Positions 1 to 14,263 of a stretch of DNA of 64,000 bases are shown here, piece after piece (positions within the stretch are counted from its first letter, which is position 1; each line of letters opens with the position of its first letter). The stretch covers positions 21,866 through 85,865 of the forward strand of contig JBAMJV010008344.1 in the NCBI GenBank assembly GCA_037951105.1. Reading direction: 5' to 3'. Both the position numbers and the translations under genes were made by a program. The notes below the pieces were generated by a model. It was not told the DNA's origin. It saw nothing but the letters and a program-made list of their open reading frames with translations, and did no database searches. Origin of the DNA: Echinarachnius parma (lineage: Eukaryota; Echinodermata; Echinoidea; Clypeasteroida; Echinarachniidae).

Positions 1-95
1 GTTCGAACTTATTGGGACCTCACGATTGGAAGGCTCGCACTCTAGTGATTCTACCAATCTTGCCAGACCACGTCCACCTACCCCGGTAGCTATGC
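1..95 (-). repeat. tRNA-derived SINE fragment, cut by window edge
   Basis: Read on the minus strand this stretch has an A-box-like TGGCAAGATTGGTAGA and a B-box-like AAGTTCGAAC near the window edge, the layout of a tRNA-derived SINE head. Clearly related sequence recurs at about 21716-21783 and 22859-22926, also on the minus strand. The 3' body lies outside the window, so the family cannot be named. It is not a tRNA gene because no acceptor stem can be formed. Confidence 0.4.
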
Positions 96-399
96 CCTTG
101 CTATAAAAGAGTTTGAATTATGAGAGGAATCATACATGAACAAAATTATAGCAAGAACGGTCGGTCGTTCGGTTGGACTATCAATGTCCCGTGGTACCGG
201 GTGAAATGTCAAATGCAAACATGGTTGAGGATTCTCCGGATAATCTTCTCTGTCAACATAACTCATGATAGTTTCTCTTGGCATACTACTGTAGTATTGG
301 TATGGGTGTCTGTGCCTGTGACATTTAAAAAATGCAGACTGTAAAAGTACTGTATGTGTTGTGCTGCCTGTATTGTAAATTTATCAGTACTACTTACTT
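96..399. other. No feature recognised
   Basis: Ordinary AT-rich sequence. No splice-consistent coding exon, RNA gene or inverted-repeat element was found. It is probably part of the large ral intron, because the first coding ral exon must lie to the left of the window. Confidence 0.4.
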
Positions 400-859
400 C
401 AGGGAAATAATTTAATTTTAATTTTAGGGGGGCTACTTTTTTAAGCCACCGAGCATGGTGGCTAAGCGGTTAGAGTGTCCGCCTCATGTGCCGGGTTCGA
501 ACCCAGACCGGGTCATACCAAAGACTTTAAAAATGGTACCTTCTGCCTTCTAGCCAGACGCTCGGCATTTATAGAATGGAGAAGGGAAAGTTAATCACAC
601 GAGTTACCAGAGGACTGGCCCCCTTCTGTAGCTTTCGCTACATTTAGTAGGCGTGTGGCCTAGGGCTAATGAATCGGAGATAGGCGCCGCCTTATGTGCC
701 AACATTGGCACGGGAAGGTCTTTAACTTTTTTCTTTAACTTTTTTAATTTGATGGAAATCACAAAATATTTATTTAAGGGGCTACCTACTGATTTTAGGG
801 GGCTATTTTGAAAATTAGGGGGCAAAATTTGCCCTCAGCCCCTATGTATTCCCACTCTG
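400..859 (+). mobile_element. Non-autonomous CAGGG-ended element (family S), interrupted by a SINE
   Basis: It starts CAGGGAAATAAT and ends with the inverted counterpart TATTCCCACTCTG, enclosing the phrases TTTTAGGGGGCTAC and GGGGGCAAAATTTGCCCTC. Related copies are at 1511-1674, 49700-50080 and, inverted, 37135-37312. The CAGGG terminus suggests a hAT-type element, but no target duplication was found here. A SINE splits this copy at 445-737. Confidence 0.55.
445..737 (+). mobile_element. tRNA-derived SINE with intact 10-bp target-site duplication
   Basis: The head carries a pol III A box (GTGGCTAAGCGGTTAGAG) and B box (CGGGTTCGAACCCAG) in tRNA spacing. A non-tRNA body follows and a T/A-rich tail closes it. 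The element is flanked by the direct repeat ACTTTTTTAA at 435-444 and 738-747, the expected mark of LINE-assisted insertion. It sits within the family S element and is therefore younger than it. No cloverleaf acceptor stem is present, so it is not a functional tRNA. Confidence 0.8.
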
Positions 860-1289
860 GTACTTAGTAACATCTACACGTAGCATGGGACTTTTGAACT
901 TCATTTTAACACAGTTTGTATTTATAGATGAATCATATTCTTTGAATAAAAAGAATAACTCCCTATTCTAATGTGACCGGTATTTTATGACTTGCACAGT
1001 CAGGCAAGGTCTCATAGCTTGCCCGTAATCATTGTACTTTACTTTCCCAATTTTGGGTAAGCAAGGAAACGAGCATTCAGTTTGCCATTATTATTAAGAA
1101 ATTTCAAACTGTAGAGTCACATCAATGTTGCTATCAATTATATTTGCGAAATAGTTTATTCCCCAAATCGGTAAATTCAAGCATTACCTTACCAATTTCT
1201 CATAGTCATACCCTGTAATTTGGCTACAGATTGCCCTTGGCAAACTGGCAAGTGGGCAAGGGTGCTCTTACCAAGGAGGTTCGATGAAA

Positions 1290-1435
1290 TATAGAACCTC
1301 TTTGCTCTTACAGGGTGCCCTAAGCCCTCATTCTACAAGCTTTATGCTTCTCACATGCGCTACCTGTTTCATCATAATGCACACATTTTGATTTGATTTT
1401 GATTTGAAATAAACATTGAATTGAATTTAATTGAA
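1290..1435 (+). repeat. Probable 3' tail of a truncated non-LTR retrotransposon
   Basis: The stretch ends in AATAAACATTGAATTGAATT, a simple tail typical of severely 5'-truncated CR1-like LINE copies. No reverse-transcriptase coding remains. The surrounding 860-1510 holds nothing else I recognise. Confidence 0.35.
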
Positions 1436-1510
1436 GTGGGTTTGTACTAGTAAGAGCCCTGAACGATTTGACTACAGCACCAGCCACTGTGTACTTTTTA
1501 TGTGTATTTA

Positions 1511-1674
1511 CTGTGTATTTTATGGGGCTACATTTTCAATCTGATGGATATCACAAAATATTTCACATAATACCATATAGATGGTAATTTTAGGGGCGAC
1601 CCACTGATTTCAGGAGGCTATTTTAAAAATTAGTGGGCAAAATCGCCCTCAGCCCCCATTTATTTCCCACCCTG
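1511..1674 (+). repeat. Second copy of family S (5' part missing)
   Basis: It shares with the 400-859 copy the phrases GGGGCTACATTTTCAATCTG, TCACAAAATATTTCACATAA and GGGCAAAATCGCCCTCAGCC, and ends TATTTCCCACCCTG. Confidence 0.55.
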
Positions 1675-2011
1675 CTGTGTACAGTGCTTATACATGTAGC
1701 AAGAGACTTGTTCAGCACTCCGCTGTGTGATTCACGAACAATTTGAATGCACAAATTAATGTGCACAATTGCGTGTAATTAGGCAATATTGCAAATGTAA
1801 TGCAGCGCTGAATGCATCATCATCATCAGTGTGCAGTAGTGCTACTCCTGATTAGCAGACAACTACCACAAGAAGAGACGAAGAGAATAAATCCACAGCT
1901 CCGGGCGATTAACCCTCAGAACCTTTTTTTTAAAAAGAAGTCATAAAAGAATCCCTATTAATTTCATAGCTCATTCCATGCAAAACAATTTGTCAGTGTT
2001 TTATATATAAG

Positions 2012-2300
2012 GCAAGCTTCCACACTAATTTTGTTTCTGTACTGGCCTATTCGGGCAAGTAAAATCATAAATAAAAAATTTTGACATTTTACAGTACTTG
2101 CCCCAATATACAATTAACTTGCCCTCTTACTTCTAGATGAGATTTACACATTACATTGTTCTCTTGTAGTTGAACAATTAATCTTAGTTTGCTTGCCCGA
2201 TCAGGCAGATTAGGCAAGCAAACAAGACAATTCATGAAATTTTACTTGCCCAACACCAATTTTTACTTGCCCCGGACAAGCGGGCTAGTGTCGAGTGTCA
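2012..2300 (-). mobile_element. hAT-like MITE of the GGGCTCGACACTA family (minus copy)
   Basis: Reverse complement of the element at 16840-17103: both contain TTACTTGCCCGGGCAAG-type inner arms, CTTGCCCTCTTACTTCTAGA and an outer TAGTGTCGAG. A third copy, with another MITE inserted, is at 24464-25105. The termini resemble the CAGGGCTCGACAC ends of hAT-type MITEs. Confidence 0.55.
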
Positions 2301-2387
2301 TGTATGTGTTATTTTTATGCAGGGAGACTAAAAAAGGGGCTCCAAGTTTTTCCCCCTAAAAAATAAGATAAACATATAAATATACAT

Positions 2388-2690
2388 GTAGCTAGGCTCC
2401 ACACTCACCTTTTTAGTAATTTTTTCCCCTTATTCTGGTGGCCCGAAAGATAATTTACTGGCCCCAAAATTCTATTTCATGAGTAAGCTTTTTACTATTC
2501 AAAATATCACTCTTTCCTAATCAAACCTTTGATTACAGATGAAGCATGACATAAAAGAAAACAAGATTCTTTCATTTTGTCAATGTCGGGTTGAAAATCT
2601 GCATGCCCGATCGGGCCACCAAAATATGACTTTTATAGATTAAAAGTGGGCCAGTGCCAGTGGGCCAGTGCTATATATATATAGTAGGGC
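2388..2690 (+). mobile_element. hAT-like MITE related to the 10056-10368 element
   Basis: It shares with 10056-10368 the phrases TCCACACTCACCTTTTT, GATGAAGCATGACAT, GGTTGAAAATCTGC and GCCCGATCGGGCCACCAAAA. The 3' edge runs into short AT duplications containing GTGGGCCAGTGCTATATATA up to 2748. Confidence 0.55.
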
Positions 2691-2748
2691 ATAGTAGTGC
2701 TATAGTAGTGCTATATATATAGTGGGCCAGTGCTATATATATATAGTA

Positions 2749-4343
2749 GGGCAATTCCATAAATTCGGACGTACATTTCACACACTTCAATTGGGTACTA
2801 AAGGAGAAGTAAATGTAAATCATAAGATTTTATGTGATCAATAGATTGCTTATGATGAGTAGAAAATAATAATATGACTTATTCAGATTTTACCACCATA
2901 ATGACCTTGTACCAATAAAAAAACACTGCATGGTCGGACGTACGCAGAGAAAATGATTTTTCTGACAAGAGGATTTCAACTGGAAAACTCTGTGAAGTTT
3001 ATCATTTTGGGGGGCCAAATCATCTATTACCATTTGGATAAGAATTGAAATGATGGGAAATATAAAAAAATAAATTAATATTTATATTAATATTTTCCCT
3101 TCGAAGCATGGAATATTTACGTTTTATTTTCGTGTCGGAAGTACAATGTCGGACGTACAAGACTGCCGTGTCGGACGTACATGTGTTATACCAATGCAAA
3201 TCTACTTGCTGCTGAAATATTTGCTGTAAATAGACACTTTTTAAAAGTCATTTTTAGTAACAAATGTTGTCTTAAATGGTAGATATAAACATGTTATCAC
3301 TGTACCATTAGATTGTGGCAGTATAATACAAATAAAAACACAATTAATCTTCACTAACATGAATATGCACTGATGGGACTACATGAACTAGATTTATAAT
3401 GTAAATTTGAAGTTTAGGGTTGATTTTTCATCACAAAATGCATGTTTGTTGTTCTTTCCTACTAGGAAAATTGTTAAATGGCCTAAGTGAGTCAAAATTA
3501 AATAATAATTATACAACATGGTCCATCTAAAGTATGTTTTTATGATAATTTTTTTAATGACAGCATGATAGTGTGTAGTATTAGTATGTAAATACCCATA
3601 CAAAAATGTGACTATGGAATGTCCAGCCATATTATGATGATTCGTTAGAATTAGGGATATGAATCACTAAGTAATTAAGAGATATTACATTTGAATACAC
3701 TCTTTAATCATACAGATAGGATACAGTGTGAATTTAATTTGTTTAGGCTGGCAAAAACCTATTCATTTCAATGCCGTGTCGGACGTACATGGTCGAACGT
3801 ACTCAAAAAGTGTACGTCCGACCACCCATTTTTTCCTTAATTAGTGATGATTGGAATTTTTTTTTTTACTCTCTGTGTAGAGGGGTTAGAACTTGCTTTG
3901 CATTGACATCCTGCCCTTTATTGGGTTCTTTGTCTTTTCGTGAAATTAAAAATAAGTGTTTTTCCGTGTCGGACGTACATGACAAAAATAGTCCTGATAT
4001 TAATTAGCTACAAATCGTAATTAAAAGAGTATTTTTCTAATTTATGTGTGGTAATGGATTCAGAAAGTTATACTGTGTACATCTATCATGGTCAATTTAT
4101 TATTCAGTCTATTTTAATTGAAATAGATAAAAAGAACATATGGTATGTTACAGCAAAGAAAAATCAGCAATTTCAGTATGCCTTGATTTGGAAGGGTCTC
4201 ATGACTTTGACCTTGATCAATTTTTGTTTTAATGAATGGTTTTTGACAGTTCACATTATTACCTTCAAATTGATGTATCATTTGGACCAATATGATGATT
4301 TTGAAATTTTGGCCTACTGGTTGACATATTTATGGAATTGCCC
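2749..4343. mobile_element. 1.6-kb inverted-repeat element with a scattered GTCGGACGTAC motif
   Basis: The ends are exact inverted copies (GGGCAATTCCATAAAT at 2749-2764 and its complement at 4328-4343). Inside otherwise AT-rich DNA, the motif (G)TCGGACGTAC recurs about eight times in both orientations, near 2766, 2935, 3150, 3169, 3777, 3815 and 3966. An open stretch of 106 codons at 4048-4368 lacks any recognisable domain and I do not call it a gene. It sits in the ral intron upstream of the second coding exon. The superfamily is unknown. Confidence 0.65.
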
Positions 4344-4518
4344 AATAAAGAATAAGGAGATCTCATGATTTCATGATGAATTCAAATTTACCTCAAAGTC
4401 TAAAATGCTGTTAAATCTTTTTTTGGAAAATTAATCTTAGCCTAAAATTTAAAAATATCTCATTTTCATAAATTTGAGGTACTAATTGTTACATAACTCT
4501 TAAGTTGATATATGATAT

Positions 4519-7265
<2,747 letters not shown>

Positions 7266-7769
7266 GGATTGTAAGCCGGGGCGTCACTCTTTATAATAAT
7301 AATTATAATACAGTCAAAACCTGCTCTAGCGACCACCTGTCTATAGAGACCACTTTGCTTGACTCCTTTAAATGAAGAGATTACATGTGAATTAACCTGT
7401 CTGTAGAGACCACCTTTTCTGTTTCCCTTGGGTAGTCTCTATAGACAGGTTTGGTTTACCATCTGTCTATAGAGACCACTTTGCTTGACTCCTTGAAATG
7501 AAGAGATTACATGTGAATGAACCTGTCTATAGAGACCACCTTTTCTGTTTCCCTTGGGTGGTCTCTATAGACAGGTTTGGTTGACCATCTGTCTATAGAG
7601 ACCACTTTGCTTGACTCCTTGAAATGAAGAGATTACATGTGAATGAACCTGTCTATAGAGACCACCTTTTCTGGTTCCCTTGGGTGGTCTTTATAGACAG
7701 GTTTGACTGATTTGAATATGGAAACATAATAGAGTAAGACATGTCAGATATGACCATCTTATTCTAAAG

Positions 7770-7870
7770 GGAAACAGAATTGGAGAAAACGGAAATGTAT
7801 CGTTTTGTGAGGATTGTATCGTAAGCCACACGTCACACTTTATTGTAATAGGGAAACAAATGCAGTCGAA
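7770..7870 (+). pseudogene. Decayed copy of the ral 3' terminal exon edge and 3' UTR
   Basis: GAAATGTATCGTTTTGTGAG then GATTGTATCGTAAGCC repeats 7246-7280 (GAAATGTATCATTTTGTGAG), including the last codons, stop and start of the 3' UTR, about 534 bp downstream of the original. The flanking CACTTTATTGTAAT and CAGTC also correspond. Confidence 0.75.
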
Positions 7871-8604
7871 CAAACGCTTTTCTAATGACCATCTATAGAC
7901 TGCTATAGACAGGCTCTAAAACATTATTTTTTTCTCTACAAGGGGTCTCGAATGGTGGCCACTATAGGCAGGCTGGCTGCTATAGAGGGGTGGCCACTAA
8001 GACAGGTTTTATTGTTATATGAAAACAAGTACAGTCAAACCCTTCTCTAATGACCATCTATAGACTGCTATAGACAGGTATTTTTTCTCTAAAAGGGGTC
8101 ACGAATGGTGGCCACTATAGGCAGGCTGGCTGCTATAGACAGGTTGCCACTAAGACAGGTTTTTATTGTAATATGAAAACAAATACAGTCAAGCCCTTCT
8201 CTAATGACCATCTATATACCGCTATAGACAGGCTCTAAAACATTATTTTTTCTCTACAATGGGTCACGAATGGTGGCCACTATAGGCAGGCTGGCTGCTA
8301 TAGACGGGTGGCCACTAAGACAGGTTTTATTGTAATATGAAAACAAATACAGTCAAACCCTTCTCTAATGACCATCTATATACCGCTATAGACAGGCTCT
8401 AAAACATTATTTTTTCTGCAGGGGGTCACGGATGGTGACCTGCCCTTAATGGCCATCTTCATGGAAACAGAAATGGTTTGGCGTTATTAGCAGGTGGTCT
8501 ATATAGACAGGTTCATTTACATTCAAACTGCTTCATAGGGAGGCAGGTTTAGTGGTCTCTATAGACAGGTGGTCCTACATACACGTGGTCACTAGAGCAG
8601 GGTT

Positions 8605-9549
8605 TTTATGCCTCCGCCAACGAAGTGGCTGGAGGCATTATGTTTTCGGGTTGTCCGTCCGTCCGTCCGTCCGTACGTACGTCCGTCCGTACGTACGTCC
8701 CGTTTTCGTTCTCGCGATATCTCAAGAACCGGTTGACGGATCAATTTCAAACTTGGTATGAGTGTACATATTGGGGTGACAATGATCTGATTAGATTTTG
8801 GGGTTCATGAGGTCAAAGGTCAAGGTCACATGACTCAATATATGTTTTAAAATGCCTCGTTCTCGCGATATCTCCAGAACCAGTTGACAGATCAAATTCA
8901 AACTTGGTATGAGTGTATATATTGGGGAGACAATGATCTGATTAGATTTTGGGGTTCATGAGGTCAAAGGTCAAGGTCACAGGACTCAATATATGTGCAA
9001 AAATGCCTTATTCTCGTGATATCTCTAGAACCGGTTGATGTATCAATTTCAAACTTGGTATGAGTGTACATATTGGGGTGACAATGATCTGATTAGATTT
9101 TGGGGTTCATGAGGTGAAAGGTCAAGGTCGCAGGACTCAATATATGTGCAAAAAAGCATCCTTCTCACGATATCTCAAGAACTGTTTGACGGATCAATTT
9201 CAAACTTGGAATGAGTTACATACACATCGGGTGGCAATGATTGGATTAGGTTTGGGGGGCCATGAGGTCAAAGGTCAAGGTCACATGACTCAATATATAT
9301 GCAAAAATGGCTTGTAATGACAAAATCTCAAGACCTGAATGTCAGATTTCAATCTAACTTGGTACCTGAATATTCTTGGGAACCAATGTAGCCATCAAAG
9401 TTTGGGGTCTACATAGGTCAAGGTCACAGAACTCAAAATATATATATGAAAAAAACAAAATTTCAGTGCACGCTATTTTGGGCTTGATATTGAAAATTGC
9501 GTCATAGCGGAGGCATAATTTTCGACTGCGCGCAGTCGAAGATCCATCT
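8605..9549 (-). mobile_element. Pearl/Helentron-like non-autonomous element, family 1
   Basis: Read on the minus strand: a 5' end containing ATGCCTCCGC at about 9510-9520, five 151-bp core repeats (starts near 8709, 8860, 9011, 9162, 9313), a GGAC-type microsatellite (8653-8702 as GTCC/GTAC) and a terminal hairpin whose stem is ATGCCTCC/GGAGGCAT at 8609-8638. That stem matches the 5' end. This order of core repeats, microsatellite and 3' hairpin is the plan of bivalve pearl elements and Helitron-like HINEs. Open frames here (VRPSVR-type peptides) only reflect the microsatellite. Confidence 0.7.
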
Positions 9550-9889
9550 AGTTTGTTATGTTTATATTTACATGATACAAATGGCTTCCTAGGGAGCCAA
9601 GGTTAGTGGTCTTTGTATAGAGGTGGTTGCTAGATTAGGTTTGGCTGTACAAAGCAGGGCTGTATTTTAACGGCCCTGTTTTGTTTTAAATACTCATGAA
9701 TGCTAAATATTGTTATTAATTATGTCATCTATACATGTAATCTGAACCTGTTCTGTCATGTATGCAAATCGGTATTTAGGCCTGTGTGAGATTTGAATAA
9801 GTTACGAAACTCTGATATTAGTGAAATAACAATGCAAAGTATGTTTATGTATTGACTATTGAAGAACAAGGGTTTCTACAATATTATAA

Positions 9890-10500
9890 TAATTTATTGT
9901 TATGTCAGAAGTTGTTGAGTTAGGCCGCAACGCTGTTGTATACTAACCCCATGATAAAGCAATCACAAATCACTGTCACATTCAATGTCTAAGACCCAAT
10001 AAATGATTGTTATGTCTGTAGTTATCAAGTTGGGTCACACCACTGTTATATATACCAGGGATCCACACTTACTTTTTTTGTCAGTGGCCCGGTCAGGCCA
10101 GTGAAATAATTTCTTCACCTTTTATGGTGGCCGGAAAGACAAATTTAATGGATCGAAACTTGTATGTCATGAGAAAACTTTTCTACTACACGAAATATCA
10201 CACTTTCCTGATCAAACTTATGATTATAGATGAAGCATGACATGGAAGAAAACAAGATTTTTCTAATTTTGTCAATGTTGGGTTGAAAATCTGCTTGCCC
10301 GATCGGGCCACCAAAATATAACTTTTATACATTTTTGATGGCCTGAAGTGCAATTGTGTCGCTCCCTGTATATACCTTCTTGAACGTGAAATCACAAATA
10401 ACTGTTAAATGATAATGTATCTGAACAATGTCTATGCCCCAATTAATTGTTACATGCATGTCATGTCAGGGTTGTCACGTTGGGTCAAAATGCTGATGAA
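9890..10500 (+). repeat. Tandem repeat of about 112 bp, three units, one split by a MITE
   Basis: Units share GTTATGTC, GTTGAGTTAGG, GCAATCACAAATCACTG and CAATGTCTAAGACCC-like phrases at about 9898, 10010 and 10455. The second unit is opened at 10049 by a hAT-like MITE. One unit holds AATAAA at about 10000, but I cannot tell whether it serves the ral transcript. Confidence 0.55.
10056..10368. mobile_element. 313-bp hAT-like MITE with target duplication
   Basis: Ends CAGGGATCCACAC and GTGTCGCTCCCTG are imperfect inverted repeats. The flanks repeat TATATAC (10049-10055 and 10369-10375), 7 bp exact, consistent with a hAT 8-bp duplication carrying one change. Internal GGCCCGGTCAGGCC and GCCCGATCGGGCC are palindromic. 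Relatives: 2388-2690, and 31233-31485 inverted. Confidence 0.75.
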
Positions 10501-10759
10501 GGCTGTAGAAGACAGCCATAATACATGTATTTCTGAGTTTCGCGATCAAGCGTTTAGAAAGTTTTGTTGTACTTGTGTGATTTTATATGTTCCTATTAGG
10601 AATTCAAACTTCTTCCATTTCACATGATGTATATGTTAATTAGGGCCATTCCAAGCAAAGATGTATAAAATGTCATAGTGGTACCAAAACAAATATATAT
10701 ATATCCGCTTCAGCATTTGAATCCCTCAAATACTTTATGTTCTCAGTATTTGAAGTAAC

Positions 10760-10903
10760 GGGCCCTGTTTCATAAAACTTGTTCAATTATTGTAACTACC
10801 ATGGCAAAAGCAATAATGCTCCATGCTGATTGGCTGTTGATGCAATAGTAACAATGAGTGGACATTTACAACAAGTGGAAAAGTTTGATGAAATGGGGGC
10901 CCT
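10760..10903. mobile_element. MITE family B (GGGCCCTGTTTCATAAAAC)
   Basis: About 144 bp with inverted ends GGGCCCTGTTTCATAAAACT and AAGTTTGATGAAATGGGGGCCC. It includes the phrase CCATGCTGATTGGCTGTTG, also found in copies at 13645-13803 and 18182-18409. Confidence 0.7.
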
Positions 10904-10934
10904 GAGGTGTTTGCAGTTGCTAATATGAATACAT

Positions 10935-11095
10935 TCAGACCTGTGTATAGTAACCACCTAAGGGAAACAAGAAAAGTGGCCACTGTAGACAGGTAATCTC
11001 GTAAGACAGGTTCTGTAACATTGTTTTTCTCCGCAAGGGATCACGTTTGGTGGCCAATATAGATCGGTGGCCACTAAAACAGGTTTTACTATATT
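10935..11095. repeat. Fragment of the CTGTCTATAG foldback family
   Basis: Phrases CAGACCTGTGTATAGTAACC, GTGGCCACTGTAGACAGG and GGTGGCCACTAAAACAGGTT match the internal repeats of 7311-9650. Confidence 0.55.
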
Positions 11096-11414
11096 TTTTT
11101 GCGGGATTCAATTCAATTTGATTAATTCATAAGGTTTGATTTCATTTTCATCAGCAACAAAATTTAACAAGATATTAGTAAGCAATGATTTGTACATGGG
11201 ATGAATTTTCTGGAACACTATCGCTTTGCTTGGAATTGCACATCAACGTCGTGGCATGTTGGTTCGGGCCCACATCTTTCATTATGAAGGTTGTGGGTCT
11301 GATCCCAAACCCAGCACCTGTGCTCCGTAGTAGAACACTGTTATCCGCTAGCATACTACGAAGGTGTAGTCAATTGTACCTGGCAGGAATTTATTACTTG
11401 AAATGCACCTTTAA

Positions 11415-11815
11415 AGGGATTTAGTAACTTTGTTGGCATACGGTATGCAGAAAGTGATGAATGGTTGGTATAATATATAATGTGTAGTTTTGTGATCTGA
11501 TAAGTCCTCTGAGTATTGTGTGAACATTTCAGGTTAAAAAAGATTTTATATCATTATATGGCCGAGTAATGAGCGAAAATACAAAGTGATATTTGCTAAC
11601 TCATTGAACTGACACAGTTATGACTATCCAGTGGATAGTTAAACATCCAGACACTTCAATCGTAAATATACTTCTAACGAAAGGGACAGTTGAAAAACCC
11701 AAACCTGTTCCATGCTATTGGTCTATTGGTAATACGAATATACAACAAGGTATGAGAGAACCACTAGATTTCCGATTTAGTTTTGAAGATTTGGACAATG
11801 TTACTAGATCTCTTT
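11415..11815 (+). mobile_element. TTAA-inserting MITE family E, copy 1
   Basis: It starts after TTAA with AGGGATTTAGTAACTTTGTT and ends GGACAATGTTACTAGATC followed by a mutated TCTTTG edge. Interior landmarks are GTGATGAATGGTTG, GTAATGAGCGAAAAT and AACGAAAGGG. Other copies: 16062-16438, 22381-22768, 31490-31793, 32351-32724 and 38984-39680. Short open frames here are not genes. Confidence 0.7.
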
Positions 11816-11819
11816 GGGT

Positions 11820-12840
11820 GTATTTTAGGGTAAGGAAGGACATACATGTACATGTATTTAATATAATTTATAGCAAAGCCTAAACAAATACAAAAATGCA
11901 TTCTTTGGGATAGCAAGAAGGATCAAAATAAGATGTGGAAATTTGCTTAAAATGGAAGGAAATTCATCATAAAATTGCCCAGTTAGATGTTTATAATAAT
12001 GTTTCAATTTATGTAGCGCCTAATATGATTGATTCTTCTTCTTCTTGATACTGCAAACAAAACTCCACAAGTGGCGGATATACAGTTGCAGGCACTTGGT
12101 GGGTTTAGGTGTGCGCGCCTAATTGGGGAGCCCGTGGTGGACCCTCCTAGTGAAATTTGGCATATTCATCTTACTCAAATGTCCTTGAAAAGATTGCAAC
12201 GATGTGGCTTGTCATAATCATCTCTAAGCGCTTTACAATATTATTATCAAAGTGAATCGTGTTTTGTGTGTATAATTGTGCTGATTAGATCCCCACATTA
12301 CTGTTGTGTATACTCGTTAGCCTGTCTGTACAGTTGATAAAAAAATTGTATAATTTATGTAAATATATCAGACACATGTAGCCTTATCTTGCATTCATAA
12401 TCGTATTATCATTTTCATATATACATGTACATGTACATGTACAAATGTATGATTAAGTGTTTCTTATGATATAGAGTATACTAATTATTCTGCAACTTCG
12501 TGGTATGTACATGTACTTTTATTTTATTTTCCTTTCCCAGCCTTCCATTATCGTTGTATTGATGATCTTTTTTTTTAATATGAAAAATACAAGATTGTCT
12601 GCAGCGGAAGTATTGCATTATCATGTCATAGTGGTGGTGAATTTCCCTTTCTTTTCTTTTTCTTTTAATTTGTTTGTTTACATGTATAAACTTAAATTTT
12701 TCTTTTCTTTTTTACTTTTCATAGTATTATATACACAGACATGCAAGTACATTTTTTATTCAATGTGTTAATAATAGTACAGATATGCCCCAAAAGACGA
12801 TGAAAGCATAGCTCTGCGCACTGGGGCTGTGAAGACTTCT
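11820..12840. other. No gene recognised; AT-rich with TACATG microsatellite
   Basis: It holds an (ACATGT)n run at about 12421-12445 and otherwise AT-rich sequence. Short open frames at 12029-12217 and 12505-12771 have no recognisable domain and no supporting splice sites. Confidence 0.4.
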
Positions 12841-12844
12841 TTAA

Positions 12845-13266
12845 CCCATCAAGGACAAGAGCTTTTTCGCGGCAAAATTCATCATTATTTCCCTCAACAA
12901 ATTGGCAGCTCCTAATTTTGTTTATACCTTTTGATGACATAAAAATAGGTGGAAAATATTTAGTTATTAAAATTCAAGACAAATGTGAGGTAACTTTACC
13001 ACGAAGTTGCCAGTTTGAATGCCCAAATCTGTTTTGAAAATATGACAATGTGTTGCCAATTTAAGAATTTTCCTAAATTATAGCGATCTACACAATACTT
13101 TAAATCATTAAAAAAAAATTAAAGCAGGTACAGTAACAAAATAGGGCTAAAAAAAAAGAGAAATCTATATGCTCTTTCTCCTTGTACACTTCATATAACA
13201 TGTTGCCTTCTTGCTCAAACATGGGACTACCAAACCACAAATATGTGGGCCATCGTCCTTGATGGG
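12845..13266. mobile_element. piggyBac-like MITE (TTAA|CCCATCAAGGAC), copy 1
   Basis: Inverted ends CCCATCAAGGACAAGAGC and GTCCTTGATGGG. TTAA precedes at 12841-12844; the right-hand TTAA has decayed to TATA. Two further copies (39091-39402, 41892-42262) share GATAACAAGTTATA- or AACATGTTGCC-type interiors and AAATTGGCAAC. A CCC start next to TTAA is the piggyBac signature. Confidence 0.75.
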
Positions 13267-13644
13267 TATAGTCACAGTCACCGTTCAGGTGGTCAGAATT
13301 ATCAGGCGGAATCGTGGGAGAGCATTTCACTTGTACATGATAATGTGACAATCTTTGGCATGCGCATAAACGCGGCGCATTCGTTTGAGCTTGAAAAGCA
13401 CCCATGATAATGATGAAACATTTTTAAAAGTACCGATTGAGAGTAATATCACTTTCTTTCGTTATGATGTGAAAATGGTTCTGAACAAATTTGGTGTTCT
13501 TTTCTTTTATAGGCCTTTTGATAGTGGGTTGGAGCTGGACGATTGCCTTCTTAGCAACCGCTAGGTTGTAAATGTCTGGCTTGCCTGACATTGTTTAGAA
13601 GCACTACACATAGCAACGAGTACATGTAGCTGTGACATGATCTG

Positions 13645-13803
13645 TGCCCCCGTCCCATAAAACTTTTCCAATTGTTCTACGTGTCCAGTTATTGTAAGTG
13701 CTTTTGCAACAGCCAATCAGCATGGAGCATTTTAGCTGTTGCCATTTTAGTTACAATAATTTGACACTCACGACGATTGGAAAAGTTTTATGAATCGGGG
13801 CTC
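13645..13803. mobile_element. MITE family B, copy 2
   Basis: Ends CGTCCCATAAAACTTTTCCA and its complement GGAAAAGTTTTATGAATCGG. The interior contains CAGCCAATCAGCATGGAGCA as in the other B copies. Confidence 0.7.
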
Positions 13804-14263
13804 TGACATCACACATCGGTACTCAACGACCGTCAAGATTTTTTATTGAAAAAGGGCTATTTCATATTCTTGTTGTTATGCACACACTTGTACACCTCAT
13901 GAACTCTGTACAGTAATAATGTTCATGTGATTGTATCATTGTACGTATATGGAGGACATATAGTAGTGCAGGAAAAAAAAAATAATTGATGCATTTATGA
14001 ATGATTGGTCATTTATGATATAATATACTACATGTAGTAATTAATCCTCTTTCATTTCATTATTCTCATGTGATATGCTAATAATTTTGAAGAAAAAATG
14101 TAAAACAAGAATGTTACATTGTTCTCTATCTTTTTGTTTTTGTTGTGTGCCCTGTTATTGATGAAAGAGAACGAGAGCGATTGTATGGAAGTGTTTTGAT
14201 TTTGTGTGTGTGTGTGTGTCTTGTTTCTGTAATCCTGTGTGGATTTTAAAGGATAGCACTGTC

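Larger units (their letters stand above)
7311..9650. mobile_element. Foldback-type element built of CTGTCTATAGAGACC repeats
   Basis: It starts ACAGTCAAAACCTGCTCTAG and ends with the inverted counterpart CTAGATTAGGTTTGGCTGTA. The inside is tandem: three about 126-bp units at 7340-7700, then four 154-164-bp units starting TCTAATGACCATCTATA at about 7870-8430. Fragments of the family lie at 10935-11095 and 17600-17669. A decayed ral exon copy (7770-7870) and a second element (8605-9549) lie inside. No coding sequence. Confidence 0.6.

Noticed and set aside
445..515. A tRNA gene, from clear A and B boxes
   Set aside because: No acceptor stem, a longer body follows, and a 10-bp target duplication encloses 293 bp: a SINE.
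4048..4368. 106-codon plus-strand frame
   Set aside because: AT-rich, within an inverted-repeat element in a ral intron, no recognisable domain.
8552..8810. Open frames with VRPSVRPYVRP peptides
   Set aside because: They are translations of the GTCC/GTAC microsatellite in a pearl-like element.
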